DNA from: Scheffersomyces stipitis CBS 6054 | Lineage: Eukaryota; Ascomycota; Pichiomycetes; Serinales; Debaryomycetaceae | Assembly (NCBI RefSeq): GCF_000209165.1 | Contig: NC_009044.1 | Span: 1,240,001 to 1,304,000, forward strand | Direction of reading: 5' to 3' | Length of the DNA stretch: 64,000 nucleotides | Part shown: positions 50,956 to 59,463 of the stretch, piece by piece | Layout of the letters: every line of letters begins with the position of its first letter | Numbering within the stretch: position 1 is the stretch's first letter | Program-made: the position numbers and the translations under genes | Notes under the pieces: model-generated | Seen by the model: only the letters and a program-made list of their open reading frames with translations | What the model was told of the DNA's origin: nothing | The model's database searches: none

Positions 50956-51915
50956 AGATATAAGTTTAGAATAGCAATAAAGTGTTGTAGTGTATTTAAT
51001 TGAAATTGTAACTAACTATATCGCTAACCAGTGAGGAAATTTGCACCCTAATCGTTATCAGACGGAAAATTGAGAATTGCTCCGAGAGAATTGGCTTTTA
51101 TCGTCGGACAATTCTCCTACAATTGGATTTCAAATTCTCACTGCAAATTGCAGATTTGACCATCACATTCAAAACCATTAGTTCCGAGTAGCTACCGACT
51201 CTCGATAATCCCATAGTCCCATATTCCGTCTCTGCTGTTCCTATAATGGGCTGGTATCGCTGGCATCGGTAATAAAAGTGAGCTCTGTGCAGTCAACTCC
51301 ATAGGGGTCGGTGGTAAAAGCGGAACTTGAGGGATAAGATGTAGCGACGTCACTTGTGACGAAATTCTGTAAGAGTCCGATACTGAAATACCACAACAAT
51401 GGATACGGAGAAAAGAAATGAGTCTAGATACGGAAGAAGCTTAGGTAGTTTTGCTGAAGTTTATTGTCGATGCCCTGCGCTCGCGATGAGCAAACTGTTT
51501 ATCACAGCGAAAATTGCTACCGAGATGACATCAACTTTTCCACATTGACTTTTCCTCAATGCCTTTCCCCTCCCAGACTACAAGTGCCAGCATCCAAAGT
51601 CAGACTATTCTACGGCAATTACGGGGAAAATTCCATAAGTCGTAGTTGAGCCTCAAAAAAAATAAAATCCATTGTGCGCTATCTAGAGGAAATAGGGAAT
51701 CAGGGAGTATAAATAAACGGCATCGGCTCCATGGATGAGATTCTGCAATTGAAAATGCTTTTCTGATCGTTCTGAGCTGTACTGTTCTTATAGAGTGATA
51801 GAGTCTTTGTTGTTGCGTTCTAGTATTCTTGGTTGCCTTTCTCGTTCTACCCTGTGCAGCTACCCCCTATAGCCTCTTAAGCATTTTTACGAGTACGCTA
51901 TAAAATATTTCAAAT
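50956..51915. other. promoter region of MIR1
   Basis: No gene is supported. It has an inverted repeat CGTCACTTGTGACG at 51348-51361 and a TATAAATAA near 51709. Confidence 0.5.
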
Positions 51916-52836
51916 ATGACAGACTCCCTTAAATCCCCCAAGAAGATCGAGTTGTTCTCGAGAGACTACTACGTCGCTTGTACCGTCGGCGGTATCATAG
52001 CCTGTGGTCCTACGCATTCTGCTGTTACGCCCTTGGATTTGGTCAAATGTCGTCGTCAAGTCGATCCCAAATTGTACAAGTCCAACATCCAGGGCTGGTC
52101 CACCATCATGAAAACCCTGGGTGATTCCATTCTCACTGGTTTCGGTGCCACATTGATTGGTTATTCCTTGCAGGGTGCCGGAAAGTATGGTTTCTATGAA
52201 TACTTCAAAAAGACCTATTCTGACTTGGTCGGTCCTGATATCGCCAACAAGTACAAGACTGGTATCTACTTGTCGGCTTCTGCCAGTGCTGAGTTCTTGG
52301 CCGATCTTGCATTGTGTCCTTTAGAAACAATTAAAGTCAAGACCCAAACGACAATTCCACCTTTTGCCAATTCTGTGTTTGATGGCTACTCCAAAATCAC
52401 CAAGGCTGAAGGTTTCGGAGGATTGTACAAGGGTTTGGTGCCATTGTGGTTCAGACAAATTCCATACACCATGGTCAAGTTCGCTACTTTCGAGAAGACT
52501 GTTGAACAGATCTACAAGTATTTGGGTAAGCCAGTGACCTCCTACTCTCCTTTGCAACAAACTGGAGTGTCTTTCCTCGGTGGTTACATTGCCGGTATCT
52601 TCTGTGCCGTGATTTCGCACCCAGCCGATGTCATGGTGTCCAAGATCAACTCCAGTAAGAAGCCATCGGAATCAGTAGGTGCTGCATTGTCCAGAATCTA
52701 TGGAGAAATCGGATTTAAAGGCGTCTGGAACGGTTTGCCTGTGAGAATTGTCATGATTGGTACTTTGACGGGTTTCCAGTGGTTGATCTACGACTCGTTC
52801 AAGGTCTATGTAGGTTTGCCCACAACTGGCCATTAG
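51916..52836 (+). CDS. MIR1: mitochondrial phosphate carrier
   Basis: This 306-residue inner-membrane carrier imports phosphate with a proton for ATP synthesis. The three carrier repeats show [20 protein letters not shown] and [10 protein letters not shown]. The stretch [25 protein letters not shown] is a hallmark of phosphate carriers of the Mir1 type. Length matches yeast Mir1 (311). The ATG at 51916 is preceded by AAAT and is the only suitable start. Strong codon bias (TTG, GGT, AAG) points to high expression. Convergent with AGE2. Confidence 0.96.
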   Translation: MTDSLKSPKKIELFSRDYYVACTVGGIIACGPTHSAVTPLDLVKCRRQVDPKLYKSNIQGWSTIMKTLGDSILTGFGATLIGYSLQGAGKYGFYEYFKKTYSDLVGPDIANKYKTGIYLSASASAEFLADLALCPLETIKVKTQTTIPPFANSVFDGYSKITKAEGFGGLYKGLVPLWFRQIPYTMVKFATFEKTVEQIYKYLGKPVTSYSPLQQTGVSFLGGYIAGIFCAVISHPADVMVSKINSSKKPSESVGAALSRIYGEIGFKGVWNGLPVRIVMIGTLTGFQWLIYDSFKVYVGLPTTGH

Positions 52837-53228
52837 CCTTTTGTCTTTTATGTAATTTAAATTCCTCAGTATACGCCATTTGCTTCGAGTGGAAAGCACA
52901 TTTACTGGATATGTATATTCTGCAATAATCTAGTACCAATTGCTCATCTAGCATTTGACTAAGTTAGCCCATAATAATATCTAGATCATCTAGTTAGATT
53001 GTTCTTGTCTCGTATAGTGTGTCAAATAATGTATAAACTCAATTATTTCATTTAGCATATATTCTTATGAATGTTCATTTGGTGTACAAACTCAAACAGT
53101 ACGTACCTCATTAATTACTTCTCCAGTTTATTGTCTTGTAGATTTGCTTATTATTATAAGCATTTACTGTATGCCTGCTATTTAGATATAGACTATGAAG
53201 AACTGAATATGCTAATGCTGGTGGAAGT
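52837..53228. other. convergent spacer, MIR1 to AGE2
   Basis: AT-rich DNA without a gene. Confidence 0.5.
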
Positions 53229-54446
53229 CTAGCTCCAAACATTCTTGAACAACTCATTATCCAAGTCGTTGGCCGAAGACGACGATCCCGTGGTTGCAGG
53301 TTGGTTCCATTTGTTGGACACAGACGAGTTCGAGTCGCTCCATTCGTTCTTCCAATCGTTGGTGGATGCAGAAACACCAGAGCCAGCGCCAGCGATGTTG
53401 CCAGAATTGCCAGAAGCTCTTTCAGATTTCTGGCTCGCAAAGGAAGTACCTTGGAAGTTGTTAAGAGAATTGAACGAGCTGGAAGAGCTGGCACCAACGT
53501 TTGCCGACTTTAAGCTGAGAGGAGGCGATGCCGGCGTGCTGCGCGAGCCCAAGTTCAAACCCAGGAGCGAGTTTCCCAAGCCGTTGATTGAAGATGGTAT
53601 CTGGCCAGGGGTTTGAAGTCGAGGTTGCTGCGGAATGAAACTGGTGGAAGCAGAAGGAGAAGAGTACAACGACAAGATGGACTTCTTAAGATCCGGACGT
53701 CCGTTTATGCTTCCACCAGTGGACTGTGCTGATTGAACCGTGGCTATTGGGAATTTTAGTGAGTTGTTACTATTATTACTGTTATTACCATTGTTGTTAG
53801 CTTTTTCTGGAAGTTGAGGCTTTGGAGAAGGAGAACTGGTAAAGGCTCCAAAATCCTCTTCAAGCAAGCCGGAGTGGTTCTTCGCAGAAACCACAGGAGT
53901 AGAAACCGACAGCGACAACAAGTCAAATGAGTCGGAGATGCTCGATGTCTGGCTCGACTGTTGTGACATTTTAGAAGCCTGTGGCTGTACTGCAGTTGTA
54001 CTAGTTGTACCACTAGATACCTTTATTGACAACGGATCGGGTATGTGGGATGATGCAGCCCACTTCTTGATGTCATACTTCGTTCTTATGAAGCTCTCGA
54101 TCTTCAGCAGATCAGGAATGTACGAGTCCGGCAACTTTGCTTCCCAGAAAGTATTGCACTTGTCGTTCCCCCACAAGACCATATTTTCAATCTGGTCATC
54201 GGTCCAGGCATCTAGATCTACAGATTTAACCTTCAGGATGTGAGTACCCATAGATCTATGAATCCCCAGGCATCTGATACATATGAAGCAGCCCAACGAC
54301 CACGACGCCCAACGTGGGTTCTTGGCAGTTTTGCAATCCGCACACGAGCGATTTGGAGTCTCCTTTAACAACTGCTTCAAAATCTGCTTATGTTTCTCAG
54401 AATGAGTTTTCTTCGACGAAGGCAACGCGTTTGATCGGTGGCTCAT
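53229..54446 (-). CDS. AGE2: ArfGAP Age2
   Basis: This 405-residue GTPase-activating protein for Arf acts in traffic from the trans-Golgi. The ArfGAP zinc finger lies near residues 36-60 (CADC ... CIRC), followed by the arginine-finger motif GIHRSMG and by VKSVDLDAWTDDQI. The remaining ~270 residues are Ser/Asn/Pro-rich with Asn runs and are probably disordered. Length is longer than S. cerevisiae Age2 (298) because of this tail. The ATG at 54446 starts the conserved N-terminus. Confidence 0.93.
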   Translation of the reverse strand: MSHRSNALPSSKKTHSEKHKQILKQLLKETPNRSCADCKTAKNPRWASWSLGCFICIRCLGIHRSMGTHILKVKSVDLDAWTDDQIENMVLWGNDKCNTFWEAKLPDSYIPDLLKIESFIRTKYDIKKWAASSHIPDPLSIKVSSGTTSTTAVQPQASKMSQQSSQTSSISDSFDLLSLSVSTPVVSAKNHSGLLEEDFGAFTSSPSPKPQLPEKANNNGNNSNNSNNSLKFPIATVQSAQSTGGSINGRPDLKKSILSLYSSPSASTSFIPQQPRLQTPGQIPSSINGLGNSLLGLNLGSRSTPASPPLSLKSANVGASSSSSFNSLNNFQGTSFASQKSERASGNSGNIAGAGSGVSASTNDWKNEWSDSNSSVSNKWNQPATTGSSSSANDLDNELFKNVWS

Positions 54447-55967
54447 TACGAATGGAATGTTATGGAAACGAAGTTGGTAGTTAAAATGGAAACTGAAGTC
54501 TCTGATTCAAAAAAGAAAGGAATCACTGAAAAACCAACTGAAAAATTGTTCAACAAAAGTGTGAATCAAAATCTACAAATGTTACAAATGTGTCCAAAAC
54601 TACGCGTTTTTGGTAGCAAAGAAATTCGAATAGTTAAGATGCGACTGGTAGGTCTACCGAAGCTATCTGTAACCTCGAATGTCGTCTCACTAAAAAGAAA
54701 AGATGGCTTTCTCAGGAAAAGATACCCTCACAAATCAACATTCGCTAATGGTGTTGGAGAAAAACTAATCGAGGAAATTTGATGAGACTTGCACGTGATA
54801 CGGCACGTTATATGTCACATGACGTGAATAACCTGCAATGGATTTAAGCATATTCTTGCTTCTGTAGTGCCGCACATATATAATATTGTACCAAGTTTAG
54901 TATATTTTATGTATGCAAAAGCTTGAGAATAGCGAAATCTGATATATTATATAGCACTTGCAGTATAATATTCAATAGTGCAGTTAGAAGAAGATACCAA
55001 CCACATTCTTTTATGATTCTCATAACCAAATAGAACATTGGTGGTATGTGTGTAGATCGTGGATGCGTAATTCTGAGGCGGTTCAAATTTTCGTCGTCGG
55101 TGATAAGAACGGGTTCCAACTCTTCTATTTTATCGCTACAACGTATCCTTCATGTAGACCCATATACAGGAATTTGTTTCTTTTGATCCTAAAGAGATTA
55201 AAAAACAGCAACAGGCTCTACGACTTGTATCTCTTTTAGTGAGAAATTGGCCGAGAAAACGAGTTGGTAATTCGATGAGGTAGATCAAGCTGAACTTATA
55301 GTGAGGATTTTGCAAGTTTCCAGCTGGGTGCATTGTCTCTCTTCAGTGTTTGGCATTTCCATTTTAGTCACGTGCCTAGTCATGTGAAGTCTCCACTTCC
55401 GCAATTTCTTCTTAAACTAATTTATCGATTGTGTCTTTTTCAAGATCTTCTTCCGCTGAAAACATCTGGTTAGAGAAGTGTAGACATCCTTTTTTCTCGT
55501 TTTTTCTGGGTATCTATACGACCGCTTTGTTGAAGGTCAGTTGTCCGTTTATTCGCTTCATTTCTGGCCGTTTCTGTTTGAGATTCAGTCTCCTGTTGAC
55601 TTCTAAGTTTTCATGATCAAGTCTCGAGTTTAAGGACAAATTGGGTGAAACGCTGTACATTTATTTGAATTTGTTAGTACACAGTGCTTGGAGCTTGTTT
55701 ATCTTGTTGATTTCCTTTTGTCTGGTAGGCTTTTTGGCATTGTTAAGACTGGTGAACATTTCCAGCAAGAATTGTCAGACCTTATAACACACCAGAAAAT
55801 TCACCAGAATCAAACTTTTGTGAACAGAACTCATTATTTCTGTTCATATCCGTGTTTAAGTATACCCGGACCAAACCATTATACTATCATAAAAGACATT
55901 CATACCTATTGTTATCTGCTCTTTTCAGATAATTTATTTCATCTTATCTTCAACTCATCTCAGCATC
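54447..55967. other. spacer between AGE2 and cytochrome b5
   Basis: Contains E-boxes at 54792-54797 and 55369-55374 and two short minus-strand frames (54907-55333) that may or may not be genic; see findings. A plus-strand frame (ATG 54462 to 54782) begins 16 bp from the AGE2 start and is doubtful. Confidence 0.5.
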
Positions 55968-56462
55968 ATGTCTTCTATCACAACGGTGCCTTCGATATCG
56001 AAGAAAGTATCTCCGCGATTTTACACCCCAGCTGAAGTCAAGAAACACGATACTCCCGAAGATCTTTGGATGATTTTCTACAATAAAGTCTACGACGTAA
56101 CATCATTTGCTGCTGACCATCCTGGAGGAGTAGAAGTGCTCTTTGATTGTGGAGGAGTTGATGCCTCCGAAGCTTTTGAAGATGTAGCTCATTCTGACGA
56201 CGCTGTTAACATGTTGGCGCCGTATTTCATTGGAGATGTAGTTCCAGAAGAGCATCGCAAATATGCGAACGAGCGAAACCCAGTCACACAGTACATGAAA
56301 AGCAAAGTTATACCGTCTTCGTCTCCTAGAAGAAAGCGCAATAATAAAAAGAAAGTTGACAAAGTTTTTGTCGAGAAACTCACTGTGGTATTGTTGGTCT
56401 TTCTTGCCGTCTTGTCGTTCGCATTCTATGTCAGTCTTCAGAAGTTTAAGTGGTCGCCATAA
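55968..56462 (+). CDS. CYB5: tail-anchored cytochrome b5
   Basis: This 164-residue haem protein donates electrons to ER enzymes of sterol and lipid synthesis. The b5 domain (~17-95) has the haem ligands His51 in DHPGG and His75 in VAHSDD. A lysine/arginine-rich linker (SPRRKRNNKKK) precedes a single C-terminal membrane segment (~139-158) with a short tail, the usual ER tail anchor. It has an N-terminal extension of ~16 residues and a longer linker than S. cerevisiae Cyb5 (120 residues), so a b5 paralogue is possible. The ATG lies in a clean context. Confidence 0.9.
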   Translation: MSSITTVPSISKKVSPRFYTPAEVKKHDTPEDLWMIFYNKVYDVTSFAADHPGGVEVLFDCGGVDASEAFEDVAHSDDAVNMLAPYFIGDVVPEEHRKYANERNPVTQYMKSKVIPSSSPRRKRNNKKKVDKVFVEKLTVVLLVFLAVLSFAFYVSLQKFKWSP

Positions 56463-57105
56463 AAGCTCAACTTTTCCAATTCTTGAACTGTGGTGCTTCA
56501 CTTCTCCGCACTTCTATCGTCATTGTCATTGTCATAGACTATTTATTATTTATTGCTACTATGTTATTGTTGTTGTAGCTGCTGCTGTTGTTATCATAAG
56601 AGAGTGCCGGTTGCATAATCTAATCTAGAGGCTATACGGACTAGTTTTTGTTACCGCTACTTTTTGCTGTTGTCATCACTTCTGATTGTCATTCTTCATT
56701 TCTCTCAGCCTCATTGCATCGTCTATGTTGTATAACTTTCATTGAAACTTTATATATCTAATGGTTTAATTGAAATTTCATATTCTGTATTATACTTCCG
56801 TACAATAAAGCACTGCACTAAAATGGAATTGGCTGCGAGTTAGAGAATTTCTACTCATTAAAGGTAATTCCAGCTTCCAACTTTGACATTCAACATTATT
56901 CTAGTTCAGAGTACGTGCTCTTGACGGCCTTAGTACGGGGCACGGCTTCGCGATATTAATACCTGAACGTAGGTACAAAAAATTAACACTCAAAAATTAA
57001 TGAGCAATTAAATACGAAAATATCAATACAATTAATTCAATCTATACCAAATAAAACACTTCCAAATGGATACTCTTGATTGAAAGTATCAAACAGCAAA
57101 AAGTA
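56463..57105. other. spacer before the first tRNA unit
   Basis: Trinucleotide-like runs of GTT/CTG occur just after CYB5 (about 56560-56600). No gene is seen. Confidence 0.5.
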
Positions 57106-57186
57106 AGCCCGATGCGGGGGTCGAACCCGCAACCTTTTGATGTCTAACATAAGAGTCAAACGCTCTACCGATTGAGCTAACCAGGC
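57106..57186 (-). tRNA. tRNA-Lys(CUU) with 8-nt intron, unit A, second gene
   Basis: Read on the minus strand, it folds as a full cloverleaf close to S. cerevisiae tRNA-Lys(CUU). The acceptor GCCTGGT pairs with ATCGGGC, and the anticodon stem TTTGA with TCAAA. The loop is CTCTTA-intron-A with anticodon CUU. The 8-nt intron TGTTAGAC sits at the canonical 37/38 position, and its third-last base G can pair with C32. The mature tRNA would be 73 nt. A five-base T run (minus strand, 57098-57102) terminates the unit. Confidence 0.93.
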
Positions 57187-57195
57187 AGGAGAAAT

Positions 57196-57276
57196 AGCCC
57201 GATGCGGGGGTCGAACCCGCAACCTTTTGATGTCTAACTTAAGAGTCAAACGCTCTACCGATTGAGCTAACCAGGC
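57196..57276 (-). tRNA. tRNA-Lys(CUU) with 8-nt intron, unit A, first gene
   Basis: Identical to its neighbour except for the first intron base (AGTTAGAC). Only 9 nt, with no T4 run, separate the two genes, so they are probably transcribed as a dimer from here. The leader ends ACAAGAAAT. A CACGTG box lies 48 nt upstream (57325-57330). Confidence 0.93.
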
Positions 57277-57324
57277 ATTTCTTGTGTGGAAAATCAGTGC
57301 TCTCACATAAGTTTTGTTTTGTGT

Positions 57325-57330
57325 CACGTG
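57325..57330. promoter_or_regulatory. E-box upstream of tRNA-Lys unit A
   Basis: GTCACGTGA lies 48 nt from the 5' end of the first tRNA. No Pol II gene is nearby on either side. Confidence 0.55.
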
Positions 57331-58442
57331 ATTTTGTCCACGTTTTTTGTTTTATACCGCCTTCAAGGGAATAGTTCCTTTAGGATGTCAGCTAGGTATT
57401 TGGTAATATCATCAGAAGGTATCTACTTTTGGTTTATTCCCCATTTAATATAGATTAAAGAAAGATTTATATACTTCGTTGTAAATATATTCTACTTTAA
57501 TCTTTATGCATGCCTCGTAAAAATCAAATTTCGCAGCACATAATTGGAGCAAACTACTCTCCGAGTCATGACTATTATAAAATGCTTGAAAACGATACTA
57601 TGACGTGATCCACATGGTTCGTCATCTAGATAAGTAGAAACTTGATTGAAATAAAATATATAAATTTTAAGTGATGGAAAAATATTATAAAATTTGACAT
57701 ATTTCTTTATTAAATGTCGTACTTAGAAGCTGAAGTTTCACTTGATTCTGGGTGTCTTAAGTTACACTTCCAATTTTAACTGACGGATAGAGAATAGCAT
57801 TACGTCCACGACTGATTCAAGATGAAGAATACTCTCTAATAGCGATGTTCGTGCCAATTGTCCACTATCGAAAATCACTATAATAATCGAAAGTAGCTGC
57901 AGTTGCGAAGTTCAGCATGCAAGGATACACCACGAAAAATTTGAGTTATTTGGAATGAATTTTGTTCTGTCTTCAGAAAGCTCTATTCAATGAGAGTTTC
58001 AACAAGATCAGTAGTAGTTTCACTTAGTAGCACTGGTGAATGAATTTGGAGGACAATACAGCAACAATAAATCACTTAAATATACATCATCTCCCCTTTA
58101 TAAAGATTATAGATGTTATCCGCACTCTTCTGGATACGCAAAGTTCATGTAATTATGATTTCTTCTTTCGATGCCAAAATTGGGCCATGATCTGTGAGCC
58201 AATAATGCTCTATTTGTGTGAGATCCTTTTGTTGATACAGCAGCTCTCTTAGTGCTTATTATAGAACTTGATTTACAGCTTGTTAAAAAAATTAGAATAG
58301 GGCAAGGGAGTTTCATTATCTAAAGTTTTCGCAACCATAATTCGTTTTAGGAGGATTTGCACTCTCACTAATACACAACAAAAATAACAGAACCATCTAT
58401 GGAGCCCAATATGGTCTTACAGTATCCAGTAAGCAAAAAATA
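57331..58442. other. gene-free spacer between tRNA-Lys units
   Basis: About 1.1 kb of AT-rich DNA without a supported gene. The identity between the two tRNA units does not extend into it beyond 9 nt. Confidence 0.5.
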
Positions 58443-58523
58443 AGCCCGATGCGGGGGTCGAACCCGCAACCTTTTGATGTCTAACATAAGAGTCAAACGC
58501 TCTACCGATTGAGCTAACCAGGC
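58443..58523 (-). tRNA. tRNA-Lys(CUU) with 8-nt intron, unit B, second gene
   Basis: Same sequence as 57106-57186, including the TGTTAGAC intron. It is followed on the minus strand by a six-base T run (58435-58440). Confidence 0.93.
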
Positions 58524-58532
58524 AGGAGAAAT

Positions 58533-58613
58533 AGCCCGATGCGGGGGTCGAACCCGCAACCTTTTGATGTCTAACTTAAGAGTCAAACGCTCTACCGATT
58601 GAGCTAACCAGGC
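58533..58613 (-). tRNA. tRNA-Lys(CUU) with 8-nt intron, unit B, first gene
   Basis: Same sequence as 57196-57276 (intron AGTTAGAC), with the same 9-nt spacer to its partner. The leader reads CAACAAGAAAT. A CACGTG lies 47 nt upstream, shared with the divergent tRNA-Glu. Confidence 0.93.
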
Positions 58614-58660
58614 ATTTCTTGTTGGCATGCGCACCAATTTTAAATAATAGAAATAAATAG

Positions 58661-58666
58661 CACGTG
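58661..58666. promoter_or_regulatory. shared E-box between divergent tRNA-Lys and tRNA-Glu
   Basis: CACGTG is placed 47 nt from the tRNA-Lys 5' end and 47 nt from the tRNA-Glu 5' end, the exact midpoint of the 100-nt divergent spacer. There is no Pol II gene here, so it is the cleanest case for a Pol III role. Confidence 0.65.
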
Positions 58667-58713
58667 TTAAACAAACCTCTATATAAAACAGGTTGTCTAA
58701 GACTTCAACAAAG

Positions 58714-58785
58714 TCCGATATAGTGTAACGGCTAGCACGGTTCGCTTTCACCGAGCAGACCCGGGTTCGACTCCCGGTATCGGAA
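58714..58785 (+). tRNA. tRNA-Glu(UUC)
   Basis: A 72-nt intronless gene, near-identical to yeast tRNA-Glu(UUC). The acceptor is TCCGATA/TATCGGA. Stem GTTCG/CGAGC holds the loop CTTTCAC with anticodon UUC. TTCAACAA about 10 nt upstream fits the yeast Pol III start site. A TATAAAA-like run lies near -30, and a seven-base T terminator at 58789-58795. Confidence 0.96.
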
Positions 58786-58795
58786 TTATTTTTTT

Positions 58796-59231
58796 ATTGA
58801 CCCTATAATCATAACTTTGTTGATGTTGTAGGCATATGATGTTATGATAGTAGGCAATTAGGCAATAGTATTAGGAGAACTTTATTTTGTTATTTGGTTG
58901 GTGTTAGAAAACTGGTACTGGTTTGCAATCTCAGTTTCTACAACACTTCAGAACTTTAGGCGAATGACAACCACTCCAAATATATGAAAATTTTTGACAA
59001 TTATAGGATACTATATACCTTTAGTATATGTGGATGAGAATAGTGCCATAGAAAAGTTGACCAGTAGTCTTCAAAAATGAACGAGTTTGAAGACTCTCAA
59101 GCAAAGAAGAAAATTTTGCAACTAAAAAATTGTGCGAGAAGGTGAAGCAATTTCAAAGAAATTTCTGCCATATAAAGAAGAGTCTTATTTGTAACACATC
59201 TGAGAGCAGTAAGAAGCAAAAAGAAAGGAAT
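58796..59231. other. spacer between tRNA-Glu and tRNA-Trp
   Basis: AT-rich, no supported gene. It is the 3' flank of both tRNAs. Confidence 0.5.
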
Positions 59232-59303
59232 TGACACGGACAGGAATTGAACCTGCAACCCTTCGATCTGGAGTCGAAAGCTCTACCATTGAGCCACCGC
59301 ATC
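59232..59303 (-). tRNA. tRNA-Trp(CCA), intronless
   Basis: The minus strand matches S. cerevisiae tRNA-Trp apart from the intron: GCGGTGGCTCAATGGTAGAG in the 5' half and GGTTGCAGGTTCAATTCCTG in the T arm. Stem TTCGA/TCGAA encloses CTCCAGA with anticodon CCA. The 34-nt intron known in yeast is absent. The terminator is a T5 run at 59218-59222. E-boxes lie 55 and 69 nt upstream (59359-59364, 59373-59378). Confidence 0.95.
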
Positions 59304-59358
59304 ACCCTTGAGGTCGACGTTGGAGCAAGGATAATAGGCGATTTTGGAAATAAAAAAT

Positions 59359-59378
59359 CACGTGATATATGGCACGTG
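59359..59378. promoter_or_regulatory. paired E-boxes between tRNA-Trp and CSN2
   Basis: Two CACGTG sites (59359-59364 and 59373-59378). They could serve tRNA-Trp, the divergent CSN2 (ATG 85-105 bp away), or both. Confidence 0.5.
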
Positions 59379-59463
59379 ACAACATAAAATTCAGTGGATT
59401 TAAGCGTTTATCAATTTCTCCAGTACTATCTATGATACTTCCAGATAGACACTACTAAAGGTG

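Noticed and set aside
54462..54782. 106-codon plus-strand ORF beside AGE2
   Set aside because: Its ATG is only 16 bp from the AGE2 start in the opposite direction, leaving no promoter; Lys/Val-rich sequence without a recognisable domain.
57106..57186. Reading the Lys tRNAs as tRNA-Arg(UCU)
   Set aside because: The anticodon loop aligned on stem TTTGA/TCAAA is CTCTTAA after intron removal, placing CUU at 34-36, and the body matches yeast tRNA-Lys(CUU).
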